This document shows, piece by piece, positions 22,277 through 34,700 of a stretch of 64,000 nt of DNA. Below the pieces are notes generated by a model, which did no database searches, was not told the DNA's origin, and saw nothing but the letters and a program-made list of their open reading frames with translations. This DNA is from Helopsaltes ochotensis (taxonomy: Eukaryota > Chordata > Aves > Passeriformes > Locustellidae), in assembly GCA_013400155.1 (NCBI GenBank), contig VXBM01001605.1, positions 62,001-126,000 of the forward strand, given 5' to 3'. Position 1 is the stretch's first letter, and each line of letters starts with the position of its first letter. Made by a program: the position numbers and the translations under genes.

Positions 22277-23503
22277 GCAAATAAAGATTTCTGAAAGCCA
22301 GTTTAGTCTACCCCCACAAAGCTTTCATCCAATACATCCAATATTTCATTTAAATCAGATTTTACCTGCTTGCACATGGGCTTTTAAGGGCAGAAGTCTA
22401 GTCTTCATTATCCTAAAGTCTTTGCCCCACTTCACAGAAATTGCTGCAGACATTTGCCCCAGAAGAAAGCCATTCCCCTACCCTGCTTTAATGCCTTACA
22501 GGGTTTGATCAGCTAATAGTGACAGGATGAGCTTAGCCCAGATGAACAGAATTATTTATGCATCAATTTATATGGTATAGCATGTGTTTTTTGGTTGTGT
22601 CTACAGCATGTGAGACATTTTTCTTTTATATAAAGTCCCAATAGCACTCTTGAAGTGTTCTGTCCCCAGTTTCTACTATCAAAATTCAGAGACAATACAC
22701 AACATATTGGGTTGGGAGCACTAAGGAAGTAAGATTATTGCTCTTTTACTTTCTTTCATATTATTTGTTCCCTCCTTTGGGTGTCACGATTTCCTGGACA
22801 AATACTCAGAAAGTCTTCTTCCCGAAAGCACCTCATTAATCTTTGCCAGTGCTGCATTTCCCTTGCATCAGCCAAGGCCAGCTTAATTTCTGGTTTCTAT
22901 TCCCTTTCTTACAGCATCCTTTCACTGCTTCAAGCCACGCCTGTGTGGAGAGTGAGTAAAACTGGTACAGGTTTTGCACGGCTTCCCCAGAACTGCTGGC
23001 AAGAAAGAGCACAGCAGCATTGTTTCCTCTGCCCTGGGTTGATGTTTTATGATAACTGTGGTGTAAGCATGGGACTGCTTGACACATTTCAGGATTACTT
23101 CACTTTTCACATAATCTGCTTCTGTTATCTTGGGACAGCTTCCTCTTTCTCTTGGACTGCTGTAAATTGAGAGTTATTTCTCTTTTCTAGTAGTATAACT
23201 GAGTAAAAATTGACATTCCTCATGCCTGGCTTGACTAATTCACCATCCTAATTTAGTCTTGCACCTTCTGATGTTGAGGAATCTTTTGGGCCCATGTTGG
23301 GTCATCCACACCCATCACTGTGGGTTGCATGAGCATGCTTGCAACTGGTACCACTGCAAATCTTACCTGTCTTCCAGCAGGCCTTTGCATGAGGGATGGC
23401 AGACTCACTCCTCTGCTTGATGCTGTCCTCATCGTGCTGGAGCAGGAGCAGCTGGGATGGTCTCCAAGTTGGGCAGGCTCGAGGGATCCAGCCCAGCCTC
23501 CTG
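22277..23503. other. Non-coding DNA, last 250 bp GC-richer
   Basis: No gene recognised. A 129-codon plus-strand frame (22781-23170) lacks any known domain. The segment 23260-23503 is GC-richer and abuts the minus-strand LTR at 23508. On that strand it lies where retroviral leader sequence would be, but I see no primer-binding site next to the LTR end, and a matching TTCC flank argues for host DNA. Confidence 0.45.
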
Positions 23504-23507
23504 TTCC

Positions 23508-23849
23508 TGTGTATTGCCACCGAGCACAGCCAAAGGAGAAGACACAGACACTCAGAAGGTGGAAGAGCAAAAGAGGGCTTGACCTTTATTCTGACTCCAT
23601 TTATACATTCTTCTTTTCAACCATGGATTGGCTGAGAGTGTTGCCACCTCTCCCATTCCATTGGGGAAACCAACAATCCATCAACTCTCTCCTCCTCCAT
23701 GAAAATATGTAAACAATAGTTATTTATAGCTGAAAGTGTGAGAAACTTGTTGCAAGAATGAAAATACATCAGAAGGCTGAAAAACCAGGGCGACACCTGT
23801 GCAGCACCGAATACACAGCAAATGGGCCTTTCCTACCTCACCACTTACA
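23508..23849 (-). mobile_element. Short endogenous retrovirus LTR, minus strand
   Basis: The 342-bp element reads TGTAAGTGG...CAATACACA on the minus strand, with TG...CA ends. TTCC lies directly on both sides (23504-23507 and 23850-23853), a probable 4-bp target-site duplication and evidence that it is a solo LTR. Minus-strand signals are GTATAAATGG (23598-23607) and, only about 10 bp later, AATAAA (23585-23590). This crowding of TATA and poly(A) signal in U3, and the short total length, recall alpharetrovirus-like LTRs, in which the signal sits just ahead of a short R. Alpharetroviruses make 6-bp duplications, though, so the class is left open. A four-base flank match alone can arise by chance. 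Confidence 0.65.
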
Positions 23850-23860
23850 TTCCTTATTCA

Positions 23861-23900
23861 GGACCAGTTATACCCAGTTTGGACCAGTTATACCCAGTTT
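23861..23900. repeat. Perfect 20-bp tandem duplication
   Basis: GGACCAGTTATACCCAGTTT occurs twice head to tail with no mismatch, starting 11 bp right of the LTR edge. Perfect identity implies a recent slippage or repair event. Confidence 0.95.
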
Positions 23901-24010
23901 CAGCAGTACTAGCGGTGGAGGGCTCTTGAGTGTTGACATCTCCTGTCAAAAGACAATCAAGTCCACCTGCTTTGTATTATTCTGAACTTCTCTGTAAAGG
24001 TCACAGGATT

Positions 24011-24130
24011 ACACAGAATCACAGAATATCCTAGCTGGATGGGATCCACAAGGATCGTTGAGTCACCTCCCTTTAAGTCAATGTCCTCTATGGGGACCAG
24101 CAACCTTAGCACCATGCTCTGACCAAGTGA
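24011..24130 (-). mobile_element. CR1 LINE fragment, minus strand
   Basis: ACACAGAATCACAGAATATCC is the reversed CR1 tail octamers plus terminal region. GGATCCACAAGGATCGTTGAGTC and the internal AGCACCATGCTCTGACCAA are also typical of reverse-oriented bird CR1. The 3' end is at 24011. The copy is truncated and divergent beyond about 24130. Confidence 0.87.
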
Positions 24131-26207
24131 AAAATGTAACAGCTACTCAGCCTCTTTCCACAGATTCCAGGGGCCCCTAATCTCCCTGTGTTTGACTTTT
24201 TGTTGTCTGCAGGTACCAGATCCATCTTGGGGATCACTTTACTCTGTCAATTAGTCCCACTGATTGAAAGGGAGTAGTGCTAGCTCTGCTCAGCACAGAA
24301 TGAGGTCTCTGGCCACGCACAGCCATGTAATTTAGGTCCTTCTCAGTACTTTTGTTACATATTAAACTTTAATAACCTTGGTGTGGCAGGAGTTCAAGTC
24401 TACTAGCTTTTAGTATCTTTCTGAATGTTAATGTCCATTTTCAGCCCTGCTGCGCAGGAAAATGTCTGATAAAAAAGGCTAATGATTTGCAGTTGTAATT
24501 TCTAATGCACCAAACACCATCAGCTTTTCTCGGCAGTTTTTCAGTTTGCTCATTCATTGACATTTCATTAAGAAAATCTTTAATATAAATTTCGTTGTGT
24601 TTTTTATGACAATCACCTGAGATGAAATTTTGAAAATTTACAAACATCAATTCTAAAGTGTACCCAAGGGTTTCATTTGCCTGCATATGAATGCTGCAAA
24701 TACTTTGTAAAAGCACAGAAATGTTTGTAGTTGCACATGTGTCATTTATTGTGAGGCAGCAAGTAGGCAATTTAATAGAGGGTCACACACAGGCATGGAA
24801 TCTGTCCCTGCTGTGATTTTACCCCTAAATAAAACTCATGCTGAGTTCCGTAAATCACTTTCAGGATTTTTGCATAACAAGTGGTGGATGTTATGACTGA
24901 GACCTGATAGGCAACATGAAGACAAATTGAGCAACACCATGATGAAATTAACAATTAATTCTAGAGCAATCCTTTAGAAATGTTTCTTGTGCACTTAGTC
25001 CTAGTCAGATTAGCAGGTAAAGAAACCCATTAAAAATGTTTGCTTTTGTGAAAGAACAGGAAGTATGTGATTCAACTGAAATCCAAAAAAGCTAAGGAAA
25101 ACAAAACTTAAGTCAAATGAGGAGTTCTGTTCATAAAGCTGGAATGCAGATCTGAATTTGAACTGCCATAAGATGAAAGGATTTTGGGGCTCAGGTGATT
25201 TTGATTTCATACATATCCTGAAGGAAGATTTTCTGCCCAATTTACATACACAGCTGGAGATATAAATCTACACTCAGACATGCAACTCATGGCCATTTTT
25301 ATTATTAAACCTAATACTCTGTGATCACTTTTAATTTACAGATTATTGTCAGTATCTCTTATGTTGCCTCTACCAGATTCTGTGTTGGGATTGGATCATA
25401 GCAATATACCTGCATATATTATTTATACATTCTCCTATAGGCACCCAAAATCCAACATAAAACTAGAGATACCTTAAGTATCCTTTCTGTGTTTCTTAGG
25501 AACCCTTGATAATCTTTTGGATTTCATATTTCAACAGCTATGATAACATGTGTATCCCTGCAATATCTCTTATCAGGTAGATCCAACACAGAAGACATAG
25601 AAGTATAGAGGGCTGCCAAGCGTGGTTACCAAGCCAAAAAATCTGAACTTTCTACTGAAAATAGTAGATCTAAGTTTGAAGATTGTCTGTGATGAAAGTA
25701 TAACTCTTTCTTTCTAAAAACTCATTGATAATCTCAAATTAAACACTATTTTATGTTCTTCTAGGTAAAAAATTAACACCTTTTTTATAAAATATTTCAT
25801 CAAAGTTCATTGGACTTTTATTTGATGTATTTAAAAATAATATTGGAGAAAAAAAGACAGCAGTGAAACAAAGCTATTTTATTCCTAATGGATAGCAAAC
25901 TGAAAGATGACTGTATTTTAACCATGAACCTAATTCTTAATTGCTGAATAAGGAAGCTCTGTTGTGATTTTTTTCATGCAATCCCAAATGACTACAAGAA
26001 TGTAGATGTAAATTATTGCCCACATTGTACTTCTGAAAATAATAGGTAGAAGAAAATCTTGTCCTAATGACATATTCCCCAGTAAATTCTGTTCAAAGTA
26101 TCCCATTATTCCATGCAATCTATCTGTAGATGTTTTAAACATGAACATGAAAAGCAGCAGAGCCAGTGAGAAGGTAAGAAATGGGATCAGCCTATGTTAG
26201 TGTTTGA
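24131..26207. other. Non-coding AT-rich DNA
   Basis: No gene or repeat recognised. A 109-codon minus-strand frame (24441-24770) has no domain. The stretch 25241-25929 has no frame of 60 codons. Confidence 0.55.
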
Positions 26208-26235
26208 CTTTCTCTCTCTAAGAAGAGAGAGAAAG
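26208..26235. repeat. Perfect 12-bp hairpin of CT/GA sequence
   Basis: CTTTCTCTCTCT (26208-26219) pairs exactly with AGAGAGAGAAAG (26224-26235) across a 4-nt AAGA loop. It lies only four bases left of the larger palindrome, so the two would fold as adjacent stems. Confidence 0.9.
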
Positions 26236-26239
26236 ATCT

Positions 26240-26321
26240 CTTTAAGATCTAAAATGGGCAGGAGATTAGATAGGGGATTTTCTCTCCCTATCTAATCTCC
26301 TGCCCGTTTTAGATCTTAAAG
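26240..26321. repeat. Long palindrome: 36-bp arms, 10-nt loop
   Basis: Bases 26240-26275 and 26286-26321 are reverse complements at 35 of 36 positions. The single difference (T in ATGGGC against C in GCCCGT read across) still allows a G-U pair in one transcript. The loop is GATTTTCTCT. This cannot be chance. Arm identity this high means that the inverted copy formed recently, probably by template switching at a replication fork, or that the fold is maintained by selection. The fold has the size of a microRNA precursor or a short-hairpin siRNA source, but a nearly perfect stem is more typical of a fresh palindrome than of an animal pre-miRNA. It lacks terminal duplications of a clear miniature transposon. 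Confidence 0.95.
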
Positions 26322-29300
26322 TACATGCTATATGGCTCATACACTAGCAGATTGCCCAACTATTTGTCTATTTGTGCAGGTCCCAACAATAAATTACCCA
26401 TGAGCTTTCTTTCTCTAGGATCTACTCAGTTTGGGGCACCTTCATGCACTGGTGAGAAGTGAAACATGGAGGAGCATCTGGAACAAACCTTGCAGCTGTG
26501 ATGTTGATGTTAAAACATCACAGTTTTAACAACAGCGTCTCTTTATGATAAAACACATTAGTGGAAACTTTAAGAAATACTGCCTACTGGAGCTCACAGT
26601 CTGTAAATGATCTGGGAGTCCCTTCTGAAATAACCATTCCCTGCTTTTAGTGCTCCCTCAGTTTATTTGTACTGTGAGTGAAGGCAGAACCAGGAAGCCT
26701 CAATAAACTTCATTTCTTATTTGATTGTCATTCAGAAATCAAAAGTCAAAAGGTAATGGACTAAAAAAACCTAGAATTTTGGTTTTTAATGATCCCTTGC
26801 TATTTGAAATTAATGTATAAATGAATAAATCAAACAAAGTTCTCAGATTCAGGGCATCAGATTCCCTGATGGTTACAACAACAGTCCTATATTACCTGGC
26901 ATGTTTAGTTAATTATTTTAAAACCCATAGGGTTGTTTCTAGTTTCAGTCAAATAGCACTACTCCAGATTCAGGTTCATGGGCTAAAGGATGGGAATTTG
27001 TCAACTTTCATTTCCAAATCATGTAAATGGTGTTTTGTTTTTCTGTTTGTTAAAATAAAACTAGTCCACCACTGAAAAAAAAAATTATTAACTTTTCTAA
27101 TATGCCCTTTAAGAATCCTCAAACTTGGTGATGTGAGCAGTTTCAACAAAACAAAACAAAGCATATGCCTTCTCAAAATGTATCTGAGTCACCCAAGTAT
27201 TGCTGACTTGCCACTTGTTAATGATTCCATTTGCTAGCATGGAGTTGGAGGGTGCTCTAATTTAACAGGGCAGAGCCAAAGGTTACATCAGCCTGGTGTG
27301 GGTAGACATGGAGTTCTCAGATAGAGTTGCTGGGAGCAGACAGAACTGAAAGGAGCACCTGGTCTGGACTCCCAGCAGTGCATTAGTTAGAAACAGGAGA
27401 GAGAAATAATTGCAGCCCTAATGAGCCCCAGGTGAAAAGACTGTTGATGTGGCCCTTTCTTTTTTTTTTCTTTTTTTTTTTTTTTTGAAAATGAGAATGT
27501 TTTGATTGATGAGCCAAATTGTTTGGAATTCCTAATTGTTCATTGCTGTAAAACATAGCTTCTGTGTTCATTGCCTTTAGAACTTAGGTTGCTTGCCATT
27601 AAAAAACCTCTTATTATTTCATAATGATTGAAAATGAAAAAAATTCCAGACACTTACTGGAAGCCACTTGGTGAGATAAACCTCTATATCATATCCTGTG
27701 TTTGCTGAGTGTTTATGAGTCAGAGTAGTGCAATGGGATTCCTTGAGAGTTAAAAATGGCTTATTAAGCACTTAAAATACGATTTCTCATATAATTGTTT
27801 CTTCTGAGAGTTTGGATTCCTCTGTTTCTTTCAACTGAATTATTTTTATTGTGTCATTAAAATTGCTTTTGATAACCACAAATATATGTATTAAATTACT
27901 TATATGTCAGTGTAGACAGCTTTACCCTGTCAAATTATCAGACTATTCCACATGTTTATGTATGGTGTGATTTTCTGGCTAAAAGAAATGGTTGCTACTC
28001 TTTGATACCTTTTTATTCTTTTTGGTTAATTTTATGAACAATTATTTTAGCTTTGCTGGTAATAAATAAAGGTGGAAAAATAAATATTCCAGCAGAGGAG
28101 ACTATAAGAATGGATTTTCATTCATGAAATAAGAAAAATATCATATTTTTTTATCCTTATTTTTCAGTGTCATGTAGCTTTTGACTGCTGAGAAGATCTG
28201 TATTTGCTTAATTATGGGACAGATTTCAATTTTAATCACTGTGTTGGAGAATTGTGTAAATCTGTATTAATGCCTCAGCAGAGTCACAACAGGTCACCTG
28301 CACAGAACTGGAGCTCTACAGGTACACTTCTGGAACGGAGATCAGGATCTGGCCATGGGTTTGTTTTCCAGTTTCCCAGGAGTGAAATGATCAAGCCAGG
28401 ACTAAAAATGGGCACTTGCTTCCTGCTTTTGCAAGGGTCTTGCTCTGAATCACTGAAATATTTTCCTGATATCGAAACACAGAATATTTCCCATTGACTA
28501 CTCTTCCTGACTTAAGGTACAAATGGTTTGTACCACGTTCAACTATAATAAATAATATATAAACTATAATAAATTGATAAAAATCTCCTTGACACACAGG
28601 GAAAGGATTCAACATAAAAAGATTACTCTTGAGCTTTGCTTCTGACGCAAATTGCATTTATTTCTTCTAATTCATATAAAAATTTTGCTGTCTTACTTTA
28701 GCACAGAGAGAGAGAGAGCTTATTTTGATGGTGCAATGAACTAGAACTTATTCAATATGGGGTTCAGGTTTTCATTGCTCAGTTCCTCAGCACCATTGGG
28801 GTAGGGAGATTTACAAGGGCTGCCTCAAATCTGGTAGGTGTCACAGTTCTACAGTTGTGTTTCTATGATTCAGTTCTTGGCCAATGTTTTTTCAAAGCAG
28901 TTGTGAGTGGCAGTGGAATAATCACTGCAGAGTTCACACCTGGGCAGTGACACCTCAGTGTCTGCTGGCACAAGTTGTCCCAATGAAAAAATAACTCAAT
29001 GGAGCCCATAATTGCTGTTGCATTGAGGAAATAGAAACTAAAAGCCTTAAAAAATCAGAAACAAAACCTGTGAGGGACTGGGCAGATGAGAATTAAATAT
29101 TAGAGAACGTCCACAATGAAACATTTCCAGTGTGAGATTCAGGTCTGTTGTTAACACCAGATCAAATCAATGGAAGTAAGCTCAGGGAAAGTCACTTTGC
29201 ATTCAGTGAGGATAATCCATCATGGGCAAAGTCAGAATTATGAATCATCTCTATAACACAAAACAACTTTCTGGTCTTCCCCACAGGAGAATAGTGACCA

Positions 29301-31644
29301 TAGCAAGCTTTACTAGCTTATCTAGACTATGCTCTGCTTCAACCAAAAACTCAGCTGCCAGACAGCTGTGAAAGATCAAACTCATATTTTTTTTCTTGAC
29401 ATTGAATTTGAAGGGTGAATCCAAAGGCCTAACAGATCCATTCCATTGCCAAGGTTTTGGGGTTTGTTTTTGGTTTGTTTTTTTTTTTTTTTTTGCCAGT
29501 TGATATAAGTACACATTGGATCTTCAGAAATTTCTCATTACCATGATGTCAGTCAGCCAAACTTTAATCTGCTCAGCAGCAGAACTGTCACACACTTGCT
29601 CCATTTCTGCACCAGATGGATGGGTTCACAATAAATTCTCATCTTCATCCCTGGCTGGAAAGCTCACATAAAAAATGACTTTTTAAAGGCTTTTGTTTTT
29701 ACGAGGTAGTTTATCTCAGTGAGTTTCTAGTTATCTTCCATCCGGAACAGAATTACTTGTATTCACACAGTGTTCTTCCCCTCCCTACCCATGCAGAACA
29801 GCTTTCCACTGCAAGCACTAAGCTATAAGCCTGCATTTTGTAGGCTCTCTACATTCATCTGGCCATTTCAGGAAAAAGTTTCTTTTCCCAAGAATGCTTG
29901 TCTTTACTCCAGGCTCATTCCCAAATTTTATTGTTTAAATCTTCAGCTTTGACTGCATTGCAGCTGATGATTTTGTCTTTCTCATAACAACTTTGGATGA
30001 AAATACCAAAAATGAGTCATCTGAACCAGATTTGCCCTTGCTAATTTACTGGCTGCTGTACAGAGCTGGTTGATGAAATCTGACTGATTCAGATGTTAAC
30101 TAGAGGCAAAGTACAAAGTTAAGGATTTCTGGAAACCGGGATTTTATTTTTACATTGAAGAACCTTCACACAGATGACCAAAACCTTAGTTAAATTAAAT
30201 CAGTTCTTATACTACCAATTAAGAATTCATACTGATAAGTGTATCTGCTAAAAGTGTAATGCTCACATTTAGTTCACAATGATTCTCCAGGGAGCCAGCA
30301 GCAAACTAGATGCACACTGCTGGGTCAGGGAATGTGGCACTTGAGCAGTGAGACAGGAGATAATATAAGAGTAATATAATTTAATATAAAAAATGATCCT
30401 ATTAGAAGCACGATGAGATCTCAGCACCCCTGGAAATGAGGATATATATTTACATAGAGTAATGATATGGTCCTGGCTGCTATGTTATACATCTTAATTA
30501 GATTACCTATTGCAAGAAGAATATTGAAAACGTTTCACTGGAGGATGACAAAGTAGCTAGCAGCTGGGTAAGTAAGTTCAGGCACTGCTGTGCATCAGAG
30601 ATGGATTTGGATTTTTTTTAATCTTTAGCTGCATGCATGAAAGTATGTTGAGCATTTTTAAGATCATTTCAAAATTTCCAGGTTCAGAAGTTTGAGGTAA
30701 AATTCCAAGTAGTTTTTTAATAAGAACTGCTTTTACTTTATTTTCATTTGTCTCTTTATATATTTTGTGCTTCTGTAGATAGAATATTTAACTTGAAATT
30801 CATGAAAGAGCTCTAAGATATAAAATTTATGTGAATGGCTATGCAAGTATTGCTGTATCTGGAGTAAATGTTTTTTTGACACTTTTTTTTTTTTGTCAGA
30901 GTGAAAGAAAGTTGATTTCAGTTTCAGCAATCATGAAACTTTTTTTAACTTTAAATAAATCAGTGGAATTGTAACTTAAATATATATATATGCATCAGTA
31001 TGTGCTTAAGTGTGTATATATATGTGTGTGTATGTGTGTGCCTCCGTGTGTAAATCCAAGATGAATTTTCCAAATATAGGAAGCCAAGTGAGTGCTGTTT
31101 AGGGGTGTCAGAGTGATGTAACTGTTTTTATCAGTGCATCTTTCCCCAGATAAAGGGCTGTGTTTGTCACTGGGTTAATGAACACTGTGGAGGGGTATCA
31201 CTAACACCACCCGCTTCCTCATCAAGCTCCTTAGTGTTGCACTGTGGAGACGTACCTCACACAACTAAAGGGTACTATTTTCTCTAAAAATCCTGAAGGA
31301 AAAGTAGGCCTAGACAAAACATCTGAGCTTTTTATAACTGTGGAATTTCTATACTGGGGGAGGGGAAAGAGCTTTGGCTGTGCACACTAAGTCGACTTAT
31401 GTCTGAAAGTGTGTTTTCCTCATAATGAAGATAATTAGGCCTCTAGCTGTTGTTTAATCCCTACATGAACATTTCAAATATACACATTTTGCACAAAAAT
31501 AAGTTAAGATCACAAAATCAGAAAGGCTGGAGAAAAATATAATTTTAAAATATAATTTCTCAAGTGAAAAAACTCACTCTTTCTTATTTTAACTGAGCAG
31601 TTAAAAACTGTGATACAACCTTATACATAAAGGAAAAACAGTCA
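26322..31644. other. Non-coding AT-rich DNA with simple repeats
   Basis: No gene recognised. It contains T-rich homopolymer tracts at about 27457-27486 and 29478-29494, (AG)7 at 28705-28718, and a TA/TG tract near 31.0 kb. The T tracts could be reversed poly-A tails of old retrocopies, but no gene-like sequence is readable beside them. The stretch 30931-31741 has no frame of 60 or more codons. Confidence 0.55.
30980..31040. repeat. TA/TG dinucleotide microsatellite, interrupted
   Basis: An alternating TA run at 30980-30992 is followed, after a short spacer, by TGTGTATATATATGTGTG-type sequence at 31011-31040. It is a compound dinucleotide repeat and probably length-polymorphic. Confidence 0.85.
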
Positions 31645-31707
31645 TAGATGGGTATTTGACAGTCTTTGACAGATGGGTATTCACAGATGGGTATTTGACA
31701 GTCCTTG
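31645..31707. repeat. Short tandem repeat, three partial copies
   Basis: AGATGGGTATT occurs at 31646, 31671 and 31685. The first and third copies continue into TGACAGTC(T/C)TTG, and the middle copy is cut short. The pattern fits two rounds of local duplication. Confidence 0.85.
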
Positions 31708-34700
31708 TCTCAGACGTGTTTGAAATCTGCCATGGACACAAGTGTCATTATTTTTCTCCTTAACAAGAGTTCACCTAATCAGGAGCGAGCTGAACAATCT
31801 TTTTTTTCAAGTTGCTGTAAATAGAGGGGTCAGGGAGAAGGGCATAATTTTCCCTAAGCGCCTCCCTCCCTCCTTAACCTTGCCCCAGACTGTTGGGAGG
31901 TTTACAGGAGCTCTGGTTCTCCTCACACTCGACACAAGGAGTTGGATGCTCCCATTGCACATCCTATTATTGCTCAGACTTGATTCTGCTGCAGATGCAC
32001 AGTTATAACCAGGGAGATAAGATGGGAAATAATTGAGAGTACGACAGCTGCAGCCTCTGCCGGGGTACTCAAATTTCTGGTAACTAAGTTCCAGGAAAGA
32101 CATTCTTCAGTCACTTGAAGATAACTGCTCTAAATGTGATCCTCCCAGTTTGTCCGTTTGGAAGTCACTTTTTAACCTTTTGCTTATAAAATTTCTTTAA
32201 AGTTAGTGTCTAGGTCTGCTGAAGGACACAGGAAAGGTGGACCAGTCCGTGAGAATACAGCATGAGAGCTCTGGGAGTTAACCAGTTGAAGGGCAAGGGA
32301 TGGATTTAGCTGGAGTCCCAGCCCAAACAAAAAACCCATTAGAGCATGGGGAAGGAGAATGCTTTCCTCCAAAGCTGAAATGTGTAATTGTCATACCTAA
32401 AGATGAATTTACTTTTTTTGGCATGGATTTGATTATGCTGACTCTTGTTAATCCAGCTGCAACAGATCTTGTTTGAGGGACATCTGACTGAAGTAGCAGC
32501 CATTTGCCTTTGCTGGGAGAAAGTGAGAGGAACAGGCAAAAGAGGGAGGTCTTGAATTTTCAAGTTTGATTTAGCAGTGCAGGATGAACTCTGCACCTTC
32601 AAGTTTGGCCTTTATGAACAGAGTCACAATAAACTTCTCCTACACTACTCTTACTCCCATTCCTTTAGCACTAGTAAGAAATTAATAGTTCCAAACTCCA
32701 AAGTGAATGTTTGGCTCCTGTAAACACTTTTTAAAGGACATGATGTTCGTCATTCTGTGTTGCACTCCAGTGATTTCACAGTAAATATCCTTGGAGGCGA
32801 GTCTGAGAAACATTTGCTCATTGTATAAGTCAGGAATTTGCACCCTTTAACAACACATCTTTTACTTCCACATGTTTATTCTGTGACAAGAAAAAATATA
32901 GAGATGTATTAGGAGAAAGTATTCTGCTAGTCAGCTCAAAATGTAAAAGTCTACATTTGAAAGGGTTTTTGTATGGATTCTCTGCTCTAAAAACTTGTTA
33001 AACTTTGATAATTCCCATCCCAGTACATCTAGTAAAGCATAACCTGGCAGGCTGACCTTTTTCAAATATAGACATAAAAATTAATTCAATGTGGAAATCC
33101 TGATGTCTGGCTATTTATTTTAACTAGATAAATATAAAAAATTATCAAACAGCACTGTGACAGAGAAGATAATCTTAGTATGAAAAAGTACCATGATATA
33201 TTTAGAAGCTGTTTAGACTTCATTTCAACCAAGTATGAACTTATCTTATGAAAATATACTGACCCAGCTTATACCTTATTATCTCAAAAGGAGAAATGTT
33301 AACCTATTCACACTCCTTTATGCTGTTGGTCATCATTCAAAGTAGTAATTTAATTTTTGATTTATTGGTTAATATTATCATTACCTTTGGGGAAAAAAAA
33401 AAAGTGCTTGGTTTGGCTCAAAAATTACCCTGAAATTTTATCTGGTTCTAATTTCCATTGCTAAATATTGCAAAGTAAATATCTTTTTATCACTACATTT
33501 GGCAGTGCAAAGAATTCCCAGTTAAAGCTGGAAGGAATCAGGGTAAAGAGATCGGTTAGGAATGCAGCAGTTTAATCTTAAGAGTATTTATATGGACTGG
33601 ATGTTTAATATTACATTTTATAGTTCATAAGTTGTGTGTGCAATGCAGTGAAAACCTTTTATGATAGCCCATAGTAGTCTATGCATAGGGTGACTCAACA
33701 AACAAATTCAAATGGGTTTGTTCCTATTGTTTGTGGGGTTTTTTATGCACATGCAAAGTGCTGAACCCTTCTGATTCTACCAAATGCAAACCCTTAACAT
33801 TCAAGACCTGAGTCTTGCTAGAACACTTTTTTTAAAAATGCACACTGCCAAAAATCAAATGTCTAATAAAACAAAAATTTCTGAGCGGCATAAAGGATGG
33901 CCAGTTCTAAAGTGAGATGCCTAGACAAAGCTCATAATTTCTTGGCCTTATTTTGTCAATCCCATGCCAACTACCTGTTCAACAGCTGTCCTAGCTGTCT
34001 AGAATATATGTATGATACTTGCATGGAATAGCTGGATAGATCAGAAATCTTAGCTATTTTTTCCCAGTTTTTCACTTTAAAGTTTATTGATCAATGCACT
34101 AGGAGTATGAAGCACACAAAGCAACAATAGACCTTAATGGTCAGCCTCAAAGTGCAGAATCTTCTGCAGGATACTGAGGCAGTGCTAAAGATCAGCCTGC
34201 CTTGACAGAAAATCAATGCATTTTTGCAAAATCACTGAAGACACCTGAAACTTTGTTCAGCACTGGTTTTCCTTCCCCTGCTCTGAAATGACTTCATTCT
34301 GTGCACCTAACAGATAGGGCATGGGGTTTAAAAGACCAGTGGAAAAAAAAATATCCTACTACCTAGAATGACCAAAACCAAATCTAAGCTACACTATACA
34401 CAAGAAGTTGTAAGGAGCATAGGTGTGTGACCTCTGGAGCTCTCTTTTGAGAAGGCCTACTGTGTTCTCTGAGATTTTTCTGACTCTGTCCAGGGTCATC
34501 TTAAATGAAACAAGTTACAGCAGTGAGGCTTCACTAGTCCTGTTTGTTCACCAACTGTTAGCACAAAATTTCTGTACCTGGATTTTTGTTAAATTTAACA
34601 CTGACATAGTCTTGTTCTGCTAGTACTAGCCTTTCCACGGCATGAGATTACAATGCAATGCACCAGGGAAGAATAGCTAAAGTTTTCAATTTACCTTAAT

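Noticed and set aside
22781..23170. 129-codon plus-strand frame
   Set aside because: No domain. Two minus-strand frames overlap it and nothing favours either strand.
27457..27486. T-rich tract as reversed poly-A of a processed pseudogene
   Set aside because: No gene-like sequence or flanking duplication is readable beside it.
28830..28880. TTCTACAGTTGTGTTTCTATGATTC as a CR1 tail
   Set aside because: The sequence before it does not match the CR1 3' region, and the octamer-like bases are too few.
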